Made by a program: the position numbers and the translations under genes. Positions 54,443 to 63,608 of a DNA stretch of 64,000 nt are shown in pieces. The notes under the pieces were generated by a model. That model ran no database searches. It was not told where the DNA came from and worked only from the letters and a program-made list of their open reading frames with translations. Position 1 is the stretch's first letter; each line of letters opens with the position of its first letter. This DNA comes from an uncultured Granulosicoccus sp. (lineage in GTDB: Bacteria > Pseudomonadota > Gammaproteobacteria > Granulosicoccales > Granulosicoccaceae). Location: positions 124,001-188,000 of the forward strand of contig CANLNQ010000006.1 of NCBI GenBank assembly GCA_947492525.1, written 5' to 3'.

Positions 54443-56729
54443 CTGGCAAGGGTTCATCGAGCTCCGGCAGTGGGCAACGTGTGCCTTCGATACTCTCCGG
54501 GCAGAGACCGTGTCGTGCAAAGACCTTGCGCGCTTCCTCGTAACCAAGATCGCTGATCTGCGCATACGATTTGAAATCCAGCAGTGATATTGCGCGAACA
54601 TTGGGCTCGACCAGTACCTCCAGCGAGTTTCTCGCCTCGTTCAATCGCTCGATACTCTTGATATCCGTGGCTCGCAACAGGGTTTCTGCAATTCGCGGTA
54701 TGCGAATGCTCTCCGCCCATGGGTTCAGACGCGATAGCAGTACCTGCCAGCCGGACAGGCTGGTACCGAAATCATAGTAGTGAAACTGCTCGGGTATCTG
54801 GCTCACGTTGACACCGATGATGTTGGAGCGGCCTCCCAGCCGTTTCTGCATGACATCGACAGGAAAGGTATTGAGCACAGCACCATCGATCAACAGGTCG
54901 CCTTCTGCTGTGGGTACCGGCGAGAAGACGCCGGGCAGCGAGATCGTGCTGCGAACCACCTTCCATAGTGGGCCGCTCTCATGAATCACCTCGCGCCCAT
55001 CCGCGAGGTTCGAGGAAATGCAGAAGAACGGCACCCAGAGATCCTCGATACGAGTCGTGCGATAGACCTCACGACAGAAACGCGTCAGCTTGGCCGATTT
55101 CATCAGCGAAGCCAGCGGCAGGGTGTAATCGAACAAGGCCTGCTTGTTGGCAAAGGAAGACGAGAGAGAGTGCACTTTCTCGTAGCTGTGTCCCATGGCC
55201 ATGGCAGCGCCCAGCAGGCCGCCCATGCTGGAACCGCCAATATAATCGATGCAGACTGACTGCTCTTCGATCAGACGCTGTACACCCAGGTGAGCGTATC
55301 CTCGTGCACCACCCCCGCTGAAGACCACGCCGCGCGCCTTGTGCGTCAGTCGTCGTGCCAGTCGGGAGCAATGCGCCGGATCGTTGATGCGAACGTGATA
55401 GAAGGCATCCAGCGTTCGTCTCTCCAGCCAGCGTGCGGTCCCCTGCGGAAAGCGCGTATTGCTTGAATGCAGCAGTATCAGATCGATGCGTGGTCGAATG
55501 CGTGACTGACTGAACAGGGCTTCGATCTGGCGCTCCTGCTGCCGGATCTCGGGGGAGTTTTCCGGATCGGCATTGGCAAGCAGCAGGATGCGATCTGCAC
55601 GGTTGATGCAGCGTTGTGTCCAGGAATTCCACTCGCGATCGGCAACATAGACCAGGGAATCGAATCGATTTTCCTTGTCGTCGAGCCACTCGGCAATGGC
55701 ATAGTTGAAGACATTGTCGAAACTGGTCTGCGAGGCACCGGTGCGGCCATAGAGAGTATCGAAACTGCGAGAGTTCAGTGTCAGTGTCTCGCCCATGTCC
55801 CGCAAGGCGCTTTTCAGCTGATGCACGAAGCGGCGCAGCGGCAGTCGCGAATCCAGTGGCAGGATCAGAAACGTACGATCGGTCGTGGTGTCCTTGCTGC
55901 GCTGACTGTTGGCCTGGTTGCGCCGCACGATGAGTCGTGACAGACGCAGCAGCATCTCCGGGCGATTGGAAATCAGTGTATCGAAAGCGCTTCTGGCCAG
56001 AACGGCAACCGTGCATTCCCGTGCAGCGGTTACTGTCGCGGTGCGATTGGAGTTGGCCAGCAAGGCCAGTTCGCCCACGGTTTCCGGGGCCTGGACTTCG
56101 GCAATTCGCGCCTGCACACCGTCGGCGTCAGTCGATTCGACCAGCAGTTTTCCGGAAATGATGACGAATAGTGCGTCCGGCGCTTCGCCTTCGCGAAACA
56201 GCTCCTGGCCACTGTGGTAGTGCCGGATCTCGGTCTGTTCCAGCAACTGCTCCACCGTGGCATTGCTCATGTCGCCGAACAATTCCAGAAAGGAACGAAC
56301 CAGGGTCACGCGTCGTGACAGCCGCGCAGCCACGTCGTACACATGGGCGAGAATGCCGGAGTCGATGTTGGTCAGTTGATCGAAGGCAAACTGCGGGAAC
56401 TGGGCAATACGTGTCTTGCGGATGGCGATGGCCGTGGCCAGATGTTCCCCACCGTTGAGGACTGCAAAGTCGCCGGCCGTCTCGCCCTTGCGGCGAGCCT
56501 GCAGATAGAAAGTCTCGGAAGAGGCGTTGTTGCAGGGCATGTAGAGGCCCAGCTCGCCATCTACCACCAGGTACAGATTCTGGCTCTTGTTACCGGCCGA
56601 GAACAGTGTTTCTCCTTCGGCCAGATCGGTGAAGGTGATCAGAGGGATCAGGCGATCCCAGAGTTCAGCATCGATACTCTGCAGCAGAGGCAGTTTCTTG
56701 AGTTGCCGAACAGCGCGCGCATTGTTCAA
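54420..56729 (-). CDS. Patatin-like phospholipase with two cyclic-nucleotide-type domains
   Basis: A 769-residue protein resembling eukaryotic neuropathy target esterase. Two cNMP-binding-type domains occupy about 10-130 and 155-275 (EGETLFSAGNKSQNLYLVVDGELG; GQELFREGEAPDALFVIISGKLL). A linker region of about 180 residues follows, then patatin: GGGARGYAHLG oxyanion loop, nucleophile Ser501 in GSSMG, and Asp615 in DGAVLNTFP. It should hydrolyse acyl chains of lysophospholipids or similar. The cNMP domains may sense a ligand, but phosphate-cassette Arg residues are not clearly complete. Four-base overlap with the upstream Rieske-like gene. Confidence 0.93.
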   Translation of the reverse strand: MNNARAVRQLKKLPLLQSIDAELWDRLIPLITFTDLAEGETLFSAGNKSQNLYLVVDGELGLYMPCNNASSETFYLQARRKGETAGDFAVLNGGEHLATAIAIRKTRIAQFPQFAFDQLTNIDSGILAHVYDVAARLSRRVTLVRSFLELFGDMSNATVEQLLEQTEIRHYHSGQELFREGEAPDALFVIISGKLLVESTDADGVQARIAEVQAPETVGELALLANSNRTATVTAARECTVAVLARSAFDTLISNRPEMLLRLSRLIVRRNQANSQRSKDTTTDRTFLILPLDSRLPLRRFVHQLKSALRDMGETLTLNSRSFDTLYGRTGASQTSFDNVFNYAIAEWLDDKENRFDSLVYVADREWNSWTQRCINRADRILLLANADPENSPEIRQQERQIEALFSQSRIRPRIDLILLHSSNTRFPQGTARWLERRTLDAFYHVRINDPAHCSRLARRLTHKARGVVFSGGGARGYAHLGVQRLIEEQSVCIDYIGGSSMGGLLGAAMAMGHSYEKVHSLSSSFANKQALFDYTLPLASLMKSAKLTRFCREVYRTTRIEDLWVPFFCISSNLADGREVIHESGPLWKVVRSTISLPGVFSPVPTAEGDLLIDGAVLNTFPVDVMQKRLGGRSNIIGVNVSQIPEQFHYYDFGTSLSGWQVLLSRLNPWAESIRIPRIAETLLRATDIKSIERLNEARNSLEVLVEPNVRAISLLDFKSYAQISDLGYEEARKVFARHGLCPESIEGTRCPLPELDEPLPVSGKGAV

Positions 56730-57412
56730 CAGAGCACCTGCTGCACCGAGAATTCGTCCGCAGGGATGGCTACCACCTGTTCAGCGGATCGGGTGCGTAC
56801 ATCGGTGACGCCGTATTCCATCGCGAGCCGGAAGCCGAATTTTTCCAGAAAGCGCTCGTACTGATCAGCGCCGAAGCTGCCAACGGCGGACAAGCGCCCC
56901 TCGGAGTCCACCTGCAGTTCAATGGCGGCCAGTGGCGCGGGAGCGGGGCCACTGAGTACTTCGCCACCCGATGCGGGATCATAGACACTGCGTTCCGAGC
57001 AGCAGCTGATCAGCCCGTCGCGCGAGTGAGCCATGCCTTTGCTGTCATGGAATGTCACCGTTTCAGGGCGATAGGCGATATGGCTGATGGGCCTGGCAGG
57101 GTGTGACATCTTGTGGCTGCAGATGGCCGAGAATGCAACGACTGACTGATCGCTGTCGACTCCCCCCGGCCAGGATCCCCGTGCCGGTGAGGATCGGCCG
57201 AGGCGCATCAGGAAGCAGGGCGTCGTCCGATAGGGATAGCCGAAGACATACGCCTTGCCAGTCTGCAGCGACTCGAGTGTTACAGGCTTGTCGTCCTGAT
57301 AGATCAGTTGACTGCTCGGGTAGGGGGTACGCAGAGAACTTGCGTTCGCGTGTGCAGTGGCCGCGCCTGCCAGCAGGGCGCTACACAGGGAATTGAATTG
57401 GCGTCTGTCCAT
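56726..57412 (-). CDS. Rieske-like protein with altered second ligand motif
   Basis: A 228-residue protein with an N-terminal DRRQF Tat-like signal (SALLAGAATAHA). The Rieske-like pattern is AICSHK (Cys98, His100), then 36 residues, then ISCCSERSVYDPASGG (Cys137, Cys138, Glu140). A classical site is C-x-H and C-x-x-H; here the second His position is Glu140. It may be a variant [2Fe-2S] site or a degenerate one. ATG at 57412 is clear from the signal. Its stop overlaps the patatin start by 4 bases, so the two are translationally coupled. Confidence 0.72.
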   Translation of the reverse strand: MDRRQFNSLCSALLAGAATAHANASSLRTPYPSSQLIYQDDKPVTLESLQTGKAYVFGYPYRTTPCFLMRLGRSSPARGSWPGGVDSDQSVVAFSAICSHKMSHPARPISHIAYRPETVTFHDSKGMAHSRDGLISCCSERSVYDPASGGEVLSGPAPAPLAAIELQVDSEGRLSAVGSFGADQYERFLEKFGFRLAMEYGVTDVRTRSAEQVVAIPADEFSVQQVLC

Positions 57413-57479
57413 GGACCCAGAGTATAGATCCCGTATTGCAGAATCGGCAAAGAGAAATCCCTCTGCCGGTATCCGGGCA

Positions 57480-58355
57480 TCACTCGGCACTGAAGCTGAT
57501 TTCCCCGAACCACGCCGTACCTTCACGTCCGGCATTGTCACCATCGACCATGACGGCATAACCGTCCAGATTGGAGACGTCGATATCGAAATATTGCTTG
57601 AAATCCTCAGCAACGTTGCGCCGCTGGCCAACCCAGCTGCCGACGTGTTCCTCTCCGCTCTGGACCACGACCATATGCGCCTTGTCCGTGAACGGGTTTG
57701 GCCAGGCTTCATCCGGTGCCGACTGCGACGACCAGACGTAGTTGATCGCGAGAGTGTCCCATGGCAGAAAACCTGTCTTGACGACCACGTAGAGGCGCGC
57801 TGGAAAGTCATCGCCGCTGCGGCTGCGTTCGTCGATATCGGCATAGGTACCATCCACCTTCCAGGACCATTCCACGATTGGTGTGCTGTCCAGATCGATT
57901 TCCTGTTCGCGATACAGGACCGATGCCTGACCCCGAGTCTCGCCGCGCAGCACTTTTACGCCGTTTTCCTCCTCCAGCCGGTACTGCGTATTACCCTCGA
58001 AGCTGCGTTCGGCCCAGTCTCCGAGATCGGCAGAGGCAAAGCTGCCGCCCGGTGCCTCCAGAAGGGCGCCATTGCCGGGCACATTCGCCATTGCTTCGGC
58101 GTAAAGGCCAGCACAGCAAAGCAGTCCGAGTGTGGTCAGGGCCGGGCGGGTTTTCCGGGTGCTGGCGGGCCGTCCGTCACCGGAGGCGTTGCAGCCGATG
58201 GTGGCAGTGGGCGGGAGTGGGTGCATGTTTTTCATTGGCCGATGATCGGTCGTCGTGTTTTGCATGCTGGTTCTGAACGACAGTCTGTGAAAAAAGTTCA
58301 GCAATTCGGGTCGTTTCGCTGATCGCAACGCGCCGTAGTGCGTATGACGTACCAT
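57480..58355 (-). CDS. DUF3047 exported protein
   Basis: A protein of 291 residues if started at 58355, where GAGG precedes the ATG. This leaves an odd 70-residue polar stretch before the hydrophobic signal segment (LTTLGLLCCAGLYAEAMA), so a start at 58235 is also credible. The mature part (YRLEEENGVKVLRGETRGQASVLYREQEID, PIVEWSWKVDGTYADIDERSRSGDDFPARLYVVV, INYVWSSQ) matches DUF3047, a beta-sandwich family of unknown role. Probably periplasmic. Divergent from the heme A synthase gene. Confidence 0.8.
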   Translation of the reverse strand: MVRHTHYGALRSAKRPELLNFFHRLSFRTSMQNTTTDHRPMKNMHPLPPTATIGCNASGDGRPASTRKTRPALTTLGLLCCAGLYAEAMANVPGNGALLEAPGGSFASADLGDWAERSFEGNTQYRLEEENGVKVLRGETRGQASVLYREQEIDLDSTPIVEWSWKVDGTYADIDERSRSGDDFPARLYVVVKTGFLPWDTLAINYVWSSQSAPDEAWPNPFTDKAHMVVVQSGEEHVGSWVGQRRNVAEDFKQYFDIDVSNLDGYAVMVDGDNAGREGTAWFGEISFSAE

Positions 58356-58375
58356 ATAAACCTCATTCAGAAGTC

Positions 58376-59428
58376 ATGCCGAGTCGTAGCCGCGCTATGC
58401 CCAGTCAATCAACCCAACGACGTTTTCGCTGGTGTGCCGCCATCACTGTCACCACCATCTTTGCGCTGATCCTGGTGGGCGGCATCGTGCGCGCAACCGG
58501 TTCGGGCATGGGTTGTCCGGATTGGCCCACCTGCTTCGGCCAATGGATCCCGCCGACCAGCGAGGCGCAATTGCCGGCGAACTATCAGGAGATCTATGCC
58601 GAGCGTGGTTACGCCGATACCACTTTCAATGTGCGCAAGACCTGGACCGAATACCTCAATCGGTTGCTGGGTGCGTTTACCGGGCTGACGATTCTGGTCA
58701 CCTTGCTGTTTGCCATACCGTATCGCCGCGATGAGCCCAGAATCTTCTGGTTCGCGTTTTCCGGGTTCATTCTGGTGGGTGTTCAGGGCTGGCTGGGTGC
58801 CAGAGTGGTCGCCAGCAATCTGCACACCGGCATGATCACGCTGCACATGTTACTCGCGCAGCTGATCGTGGGTATTCTGATTGCAGCGCTGGTGCGGGCA
58901 GGGCGCGATCGTTACAGCGACATCCACATCGATCGTTTGCCGAAACTGTTCTACCCCTTGATCATTACTGCCATGATCGCGGGGCTGCTGCAGCTGGTCA
59001 TGGGGACACAGGTTCGCGAGGCCGTCGATCTCATCGCGCGAAGCAGTAATTTCACCGACCGGCACCTGTGGATCGACAATCTGCCGCTGATCTTCGGTAT
59101 CCACAAGTATTACGCCATTCCGCTGACCCTGCTCAATGGCTGGTTGATCCTGGCCGTTCTGAATCACTCGCACTCCACGATCCTGCGCCGCCTGAGCATC
59201 GCGCTGGGTGCCTTCCTGCTGGGTACCATTGCCATCGGCATGAGTATGGATCGACTGCATATGCCCTTGTTTTCCCAGCCCTTGCATCTGCTGCTGGCTT
59301 CGCTGATCTTCGGCACGCAGCTGGCGATCCTGTTGATTCTTCGCCACGCCATCGTCGACGGATCATCCAGGGAAGGGGACGCTCGCGCAGACTCACCTGC
59401 ATTATCTCCCGGCAAGGTGAATGGGTGA
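58376..59428 (+). CDS. ctaA: Heme A synthase (COX15/CtaA)
   Basis: Membrane enzyme oxidising heme O to heme A for cytochrome c oxidase. The 350 residues have about eight membrane segments. Family features are GGIVRATGSGMGCPDWPTCFG with the paired cysteines, the EYLNRLLG glutamate-arginine motif, HTGMITLHMLLAQ with heme-ligand histidines, and later His residues in FGIHKYY and PLHLLLASL. The start is either 58376 or the Met 21 bases later. No cytochrome oxidase genes lie within the window. Confidence 0.93.
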   Translation: MPSRSRAMPSQSTQRRFRWCAAITVTTIFALILVGGIVRATGSGMGCPDWPTCFGQWIPPTSEAQLPANYQEIYAERGYADTTFNVRKTWTEYLNRLLGAFTGLTILVTLLFAIPYRRDEPRIFWFAFSGFILVGVQGWLGARVVASNLHTGMITLHMLLAQLIVGILIAALVRAGRDRYSDIHIDRLPKLFYPLIITAMIAGLLQLVMGTQVREAVDLIARSSNFTDRHLWIDNLPLIFGIHKYYAIPLTLLNGWLILAVLNHSHSTILRRLSIALGAFLLGTIAIGMSMDRLHMPLFSQPLHLLLASLIFGTQLAILLILRHAIVDGSSREGDARADSPALSPGKVNG

Positions 59429-59584
59429 AGGCACTGCATGGCTACACACGGCGATTGCTGATCTGGCGGGCATTCAGACCCGCTATCCATTAGTACAGGC
59501 GTGACACGGGTTTCAAAATCAGGTGATTTACAGGTAATCTGGTAACGCGGTCAAGCCGCTAAAGCTATCTGCCGGGTCTGTATC

Positions 59585-60037
59585 ATGGATTTTGCATTTT
59601 CGGATATCGCCATTTCGGATGTGGGTGTGCACGTTGTCAGCAGTCTGGCCGCGTTCATCGTTGTCGATTTCTACAAGTCGGTCTTTTCGCGCGACCGCGC
59701 GGCGCGGCGCGGGCAGGAAAATGCCGTTGCCTCGGGCCAGCGTGTCAATGGTCGGAAAACGGCGGACGAGCGGTCCAGCGACGTCGGGCCCGCCCGGCGC
59801 AGCTGGCTCAGTCTGCTGATAGGCTGGATATTTCTGTTCGTCTTCAAGGTCGTCGTGAAAGCGATTCTGGCGCTGCTGGCGGCAGGGCTGGCCATCAGCT
59901 GGCTGCAGAGCCGTGTGGATCTGGCAACAGCCTATCGGCTCTCGGCCGATAGTGCCGAGACCCTTTTGGGGGCCGCATTTTTCCTCGTGTTGGTACTGGC
60001 GTGGTGGATCTTGCCTATTCGGCTGTTCAAACGCTAG
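59585..60037 (+). CDS. Hypothetical membrane protein (150 aa)
   Basis: Two or three hydrophobic segments (VHVVSSLAAFIVVDFYKSVF near 15-34, LLIGWIFLFVFKVVVKAILALLAAGLAI near 77-104, TLLGAAFFLVLVLAWWILPI near 125-145) separated by a polar, Arg-rich loop. No family is recognised. It ends in Lys-Arg-stop, and the TAG is the first part of the palindromic repeat, so the true C-terminus may have been replaced when the repeat arrived. No operon partner. Confidence 0.6.
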   Translation: MDFAFSDIAISDVGVHVVSSLAAFIVVDFYKSVFSRDRAARRGQENAVASGQRVNGRKTADERSSDVGPARRSWLSLLIGWIFLFVFKVVVKAILALLAAGLAISWLQSRVDLATAYRLSADSAETLLGAAFFLVLVLAWWILPIRLFKR

Positions 60038-60135
60038 TGTACTGGTTCCAGCAAAGCGTTCATTCAGCCAGTCGCCCTTCGGGAGCGGCTTTCGAACCGC
60101 TCTGAATGAACGCTTTACATGAAACAGTACACTAG
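60034..60135. repeat. Palindromic dispersed repeat, long copy
   Basis: Arms 60034-60067 and 60102-60135 are inverted copies of 34 bases agreeing at 30 positions (last 11 bases exact at both ends), around a 34-base centre that itself folds (AGCGG...CCGCT). It spans the gap between convergent genes and shares a 22-base identical block (60095-60116) with 28505-28526. REP or MITE-like; it may also act as a terminator. Confidence 0.8.
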
Positions 60136-60156
60136 TCGTCCGGTTGTCCAGTTCGA

Positions 60157-61128
60157 TCAGGGTCTGACTACGATATTGCCGCGCTTGTGTCCGGAATCCA
60201 CCACGGTATTCGCGGCCACGATGTCCGACAAGGCGTATTCGCCACTGATGCTGATGTGCAGTTTTTCCTCGGCCGTCAATCTGGCTACACGCTGCAATAT
60301 CTCCAGCCGCTCGGTCGCCGGCAGCAGACCGGTGGCAGAGAATCGAACCTGGCGATTGCCCCGGAGGCGGGAGAACAGCATGCTCTTCAGCAGCGACAGG
60401 CTCAGTACCGGGGACAGAAAACGGCCGTCAGCGCGCAGCACTGTCAACGCCCGGGCCACGGAAAAGTTGCCGATCGTATCGTAGACAAGATCGAAGGTGT
60501 CACCGGTGTTCAGCGGATCCGCAAGATGATAGTCGATTACCTCATCAGCACCAAGAGAGCGCACGAATTCATGGTTTTTCGTACTGCACACGCCGACAAC
60601 CGTCGCGCCGGCACCCTTTGCCAGCTGTACGGCTGCGCTGCCCAGACTGCCGGCTGCTCCATTGATCAGCACACGGTGACCGGCTTGCACCTCGCCGAGC
60701 CGGTGCAGGAAATGGAAGGAAGTCACGGGGCCGTCGCAAAGCGTGGCAGCTTCTGCATGACTGATATTCTCGGGTTTGCGGCTGATGACGTCATGTTGAG
60801 CCACGCACACGTATTGACAGTGCGTGCCGGCGTTCAACACGCTCTCTCCCATGACATGCTCACCCACCGTGAATTGCTGCACGGCGCTGCCGGTGGCTTC
60901 GATCACACCGCTGAACCCGGTACCGGTTATGGTCTGACGCGGTTTGAGCAAACCGAGAAACAGTCTGCCGTAGTAGGGAATTCCCCGGCGCATCATGGTA
61001 TCGGCTGCAGTGACCGGTGAGGCTTCAATGCGTACCAGAAGCTCATCCTGCTTCGGTACAGGTGTGGGACGCTGTTCGAGGTGCAGCACATCGGGTGCTC
61101 CGTAACGGGTCTGAACTATGGCTTGCAC
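60157..61128 (-). CDS. Zinc-independent MDR-family alcohol dehydrogenase/quinone reductase
   Basis: NAD(P)H-dependent oxidoreductase of 323 residues. PVTAADTMMRRGIPYYG and TGTGFSGVIEATGSAV are in the GroES-like N-terminal domain; LINGAAGSLGSAAVQLAKGAGATVVGVCSTKN is the cofactor site. The structural-zinc cysteines are absent and the catalytic zinc ligands do not appear to be conserved, so a quinone or enone reductase is most likely. Divergent from the LysR regulator, which may control it. Converges with the hypothetical membrane protein through the palindromic repeat. Confidence 0.87.
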   Translation of the reverse strand: MQAIVQTRYGAPDVLHLEQRPTPVPKQDELLVRIEASPVTAADTMMRRGIPYYGRLFLGLLKPRQTITGTGFSGVIEATGSAVQQFTVGEHVMGESVLNAGTHCQYVCVAQHDVISRKPENISHAEAATLCDGPVTSFHFLHRLGEVQAGHRVLINGAAGSLGSAAVQLAKGAGATVVGVCSTKNHEFVRSLGADEVIDYHLADPLNTGDTFDLVYDTIGNFSVARALTVLRADGRFLSPVLSLSLLKSMLFSRLRGNRQVRFSATGLLPATERLEILQRVARLTAEEKLHISISGEYALSDIVAANTVVDSGHKRGNIVVRP

Positions 61129-61226
61129 GGTGTTCTCCTGCCTGGTCTATGATGAGAATGGCAAGTGTGGACATCTCCCCGGACGAAGAAAACGCCTGCG
61201 GTTGCATGGGAGGTATGTAATTTCGT

Positions 61227-62111
61227 ATGGACTGGCAATCTGTCAATTTCGACTGGAACCACGCGCGTGCCTTTCTCGTCACGGCCGAGGAGGGTTCGCT
61301 GACGGCGGCTGCCCAGGCACTGGGTACAACCCAGCCGACCCTGGGACGCCAGGTCGCGGCGCTGGAGGAAGAGCTCGATGTCGTACTGTTCGATCGTGTG
61401 GCCGGGCGACTGGTGTTGACTCCCGCGGGCGAGGCATTGCTCGAATTCGTGCAGGCCATGGGAGAGTCCGCTCTGCACATATCCCGGGTGGCGGACAGTC
61501 ATGCTACCGGTCTGCGAGGCAAGGTGTCCGTGTCTGTCAGTGAGGTCTATGCCGCATTCCTGCTGCCACCGATTCTCGAGAAACTGCGCCGTGAAGAACC
61601 GGACATCGAGGTGGAAATCATTGCCGAGAATGCGGTCAGTGATCTTGGTCGCCGAGAGGCGGATATCGCCGTACGCAACTTCAGACCGGAAGAGCCGGAT
61701 CTGATTGCACGCAAGATCCGCGATGATTCAGGGCGGCTGTATGCCACGCCTGCCTATCTCCAGTCGATTGGCAATCCGGAGCAGCCTGAGGATTTCAGCG
61801 AGGCCAGCTTCATCGGCTTTGCCGATCCGGACAGTATTCTGCAATGGCTCAATGGCATCGGCATGAGTCTGAGCGAACGCAATATGCCCTTGTTGACTCG
61901 CAGCTATCTGGTGCACTGGTCGATGGTCAAGCAGGGTCTGGGTATCGGCATCATGCCCGAGCAGATCGGCGATGCCGAGGCGGCTGTGGTCCGCGCCTGT
62001 CCGAACATGCCAGCCTTCGAATTCCCCATCTGGCTGGTCTCGCATCGCGAGCTGAAGCACAGCAGACGCATCAGGGTCGTGTTCGACAGGCTGGCCAGTG
62101 GTCTGAGTTGA
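61227..62111 (+). CDS. LysR-family transcriptional regulator
   Basis: A 294-residue regulator. The N-terminal winged helix reads WNHARAFLVTAEEGSLTAAAQALGTTQPTLGRQVAALEEELDVVLFDR, followed by the linker and an effector domain (LRGKVSVSVSEVYAAFLLPPILEKL, DIAVRNFRPEEPDLIARKI). It is divergent from the MDR dehydrogenase gene, 98 bases between starts, the usual layout for a LysR protein and its target. The effector is unknown. Confidence 0.92.
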   Translation: MDWQSVNFDWNHARAFLVTAEEGSLTAAAQALGTTQPTLGRQVAALEEELDVVLFDRVAGRLVLTPAGEALLEFVQAMGESALHISRVADSHATGLRGKVSVSVSEVYAAFLLPPILEKLRREEPDIEVEIIAENAVSDLGRREADIAVRNFRPEEPDLIARKIRDDSGRLYATPAYLQSIGNPEQPEDFSEASFIGFADPDSILQWLNGIGMSLSERNMPLLTRSYLVHWSMVKQGLGIGIMPEQIGDAEAAVVRACPNMPAFEFPIWLVSHRELKHSRRIRVVFDRLASGLS

Positions 62112-62225
62112 CCTTGCCGACAAGGGGCTGGTACGCCAGCGGCCAGCCATCTCGGTGGCCGCTGGCGCTACGGTAGCGAAACGGGTGAGTGCCGCTGCGA
62201 TACCGCTTCTGGATCCTGTCGACGG

Positions 62226-63494
62226 TCAGACCTTGCTCAGCGCCTGCTCCAGATCGGCGATGATGTCATCGATATGCTCGATGCCCAGTGACAGGCGCAC
62301 CATGTCAGGTGTGACACCGGCGGTTGCCAGTTCTTCTTCGTTCAGCTGGCGGTGGGTGGTGGCTGCTGGCATCGATGCCAATGACTTGGAATCGCCGATA
62401 TTCACCAGGCGCAGCACCAGTTGCAGTGCATCGTAGAAGCGTATGCCTGCATCCAGACCGCCCTCCACACCGAAACTCAGGATGCCGGAGGCCTTGCCGC
62501 CCATGTACTGCTGGGCCAGTGCATGATCCTTGTGCGTTGGCAGGCCGGCATAGCTGACCCATTTGACCTTGTCATGGCCATCGAGATATTCGGCGACAGC
62601 CAGGGTGTTCTGACAGATTCGCTCGACCCGCAGCGACAAGGTCTCCAGTCCCTGCAGCAGATTCCAGGCTGCCTGCGCGGAGAGTGCGGCTCCCATGTTG
62701 CGCAACGGTACGACACGCGCTCGTGTGATGAAGGCCGCTTCACCCACATCGCGCGTATAGCTGACGCCGTGGTAGGAGACGTCGGGCTCGGTGAGCAGGG
62801 AAAATCGCTCGCCCTGTTCAGCCCAGGGGAACTTGCCGGAGTCCACAATGACGCCGCCGACCGTGGTGCCATGCCCGCCAATGTACTTGGTGGCGGAATG
62901 CACAACGATATCGGCACCGTGTTCGATCGGTCGGCAGAGGGTGGGTGTGGCCACGGTGTTGTCCACGATCAGCGGCACGCCGTGTTCGTGAGCCAGGCTG
63001 GCCAGCCGGGCAATATCCACCACGCCACCGGAAGGATTGCCGATACTCTCGCAGTAGATGGCCTTGGTACGCTTGTCGATCAGTGCAGCGATGCCGTCGA
63101 AATCATCCTTGTCGGCGAACCGTGTGGTCAGACCCATTCGCGGGAAGGTGTGGGCGAACAGATTGTAGGTTCCTCCGTACAGTTCGCTGATGGAAACGAT
63201 GTTGTCTCCGGCTTCCGCGAGGGTCTGGATAGCGTAGGTGATGGCCGACATGCCCGAGGCCACACTGAGTGCGCCGATACCGCCTTCCAGGGCTGCCACC
63301 CGCTGCTCGAGAACCGCACAGGTCGGGTTCATGATGCGCGAGTAGATGTTGCCCGCGACCTTCAGATCGAACAGATCTGCGCCATGCTGAGCATTGTCGA
63401 ATGAATAGGCGGTGGTCTGATGAATGGGCACAGCGACCGAGTGTTGCTCATCCGGCGTATAGCCATGGTGCAGTGCAATGGTTTCCGGCTTCAT
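62226..63494 (-). CDS. metY: O-acetylhomoserine sulfhydrylase
   Basis: PLP enzyme making homocysteine (or methionine-related thiols) from O-acetylhomoserine and sulfide. The 422 residues follow the Cys/Met-metabolism PLP fold: YSRIMNPT, SGMSAITYAIQTLAEAGDNIV, IGNPSGGVVDI, VDNTVATP, and HSATKYIGGHG with PLP-binding Lys203. The length (about 420-430) and KYIGGHGTTVGGVIVDSG favour MetY over MetB or MetC. It is the first gene after the truncated LysR regulator on the same strand. Confidence 0.94.
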   Translation of the reverse strand: MKPETIALHHGYTPDEQHSVAVPIHQTTAYSFDNAQHGADLFDLKVAGNIYSRIMNPTCAVLEQRVAALEGGIGALSVASGMSAITYAIQTLAEAGDNIVSISELYGGTYNLFAHTFPRMGLTTRFADKDDFDGIAALIDKRTKAIYCESIGNPSGGVVDIARLASLAHEHGVPLIVDNTVATPTLCRPIEHGADIVVHSATKYIGGHGTTVGGVIVDSGKFPWAEQGERFSLLTEPDVSYHGVSYTRDVGEAAFITRARVVPLRNMGAALSAQAAWNLLQGLETLSLRVERICQNTLAVAEYLDGHDKVKWVSYAGLPTHKDHALAQQYMGGKASGILSFGVEGGLDAGIRFYDALQLVLRLVNIGDSKSLASMPAATTHRQLNEEELATAGVTPDMVRLSLGIEHIDDIIADLEQALSKV

Positions 63495-63608
63495 GCTGAT
63501 TGCTCTTCCTGGTGGTGGTATGGGTGCAATATCATCCCACAGACGCGCTCCGACTGCGCTGGAAACTCGTCAGACCGGCTTTCCCGTTCTGCCCCGGATC
63601 GCTGGGCA

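Noticed and set aside
62421..63404. Plus-strand frame across metY
   Set aside because: Antisense to a gene with an intact PLP site.
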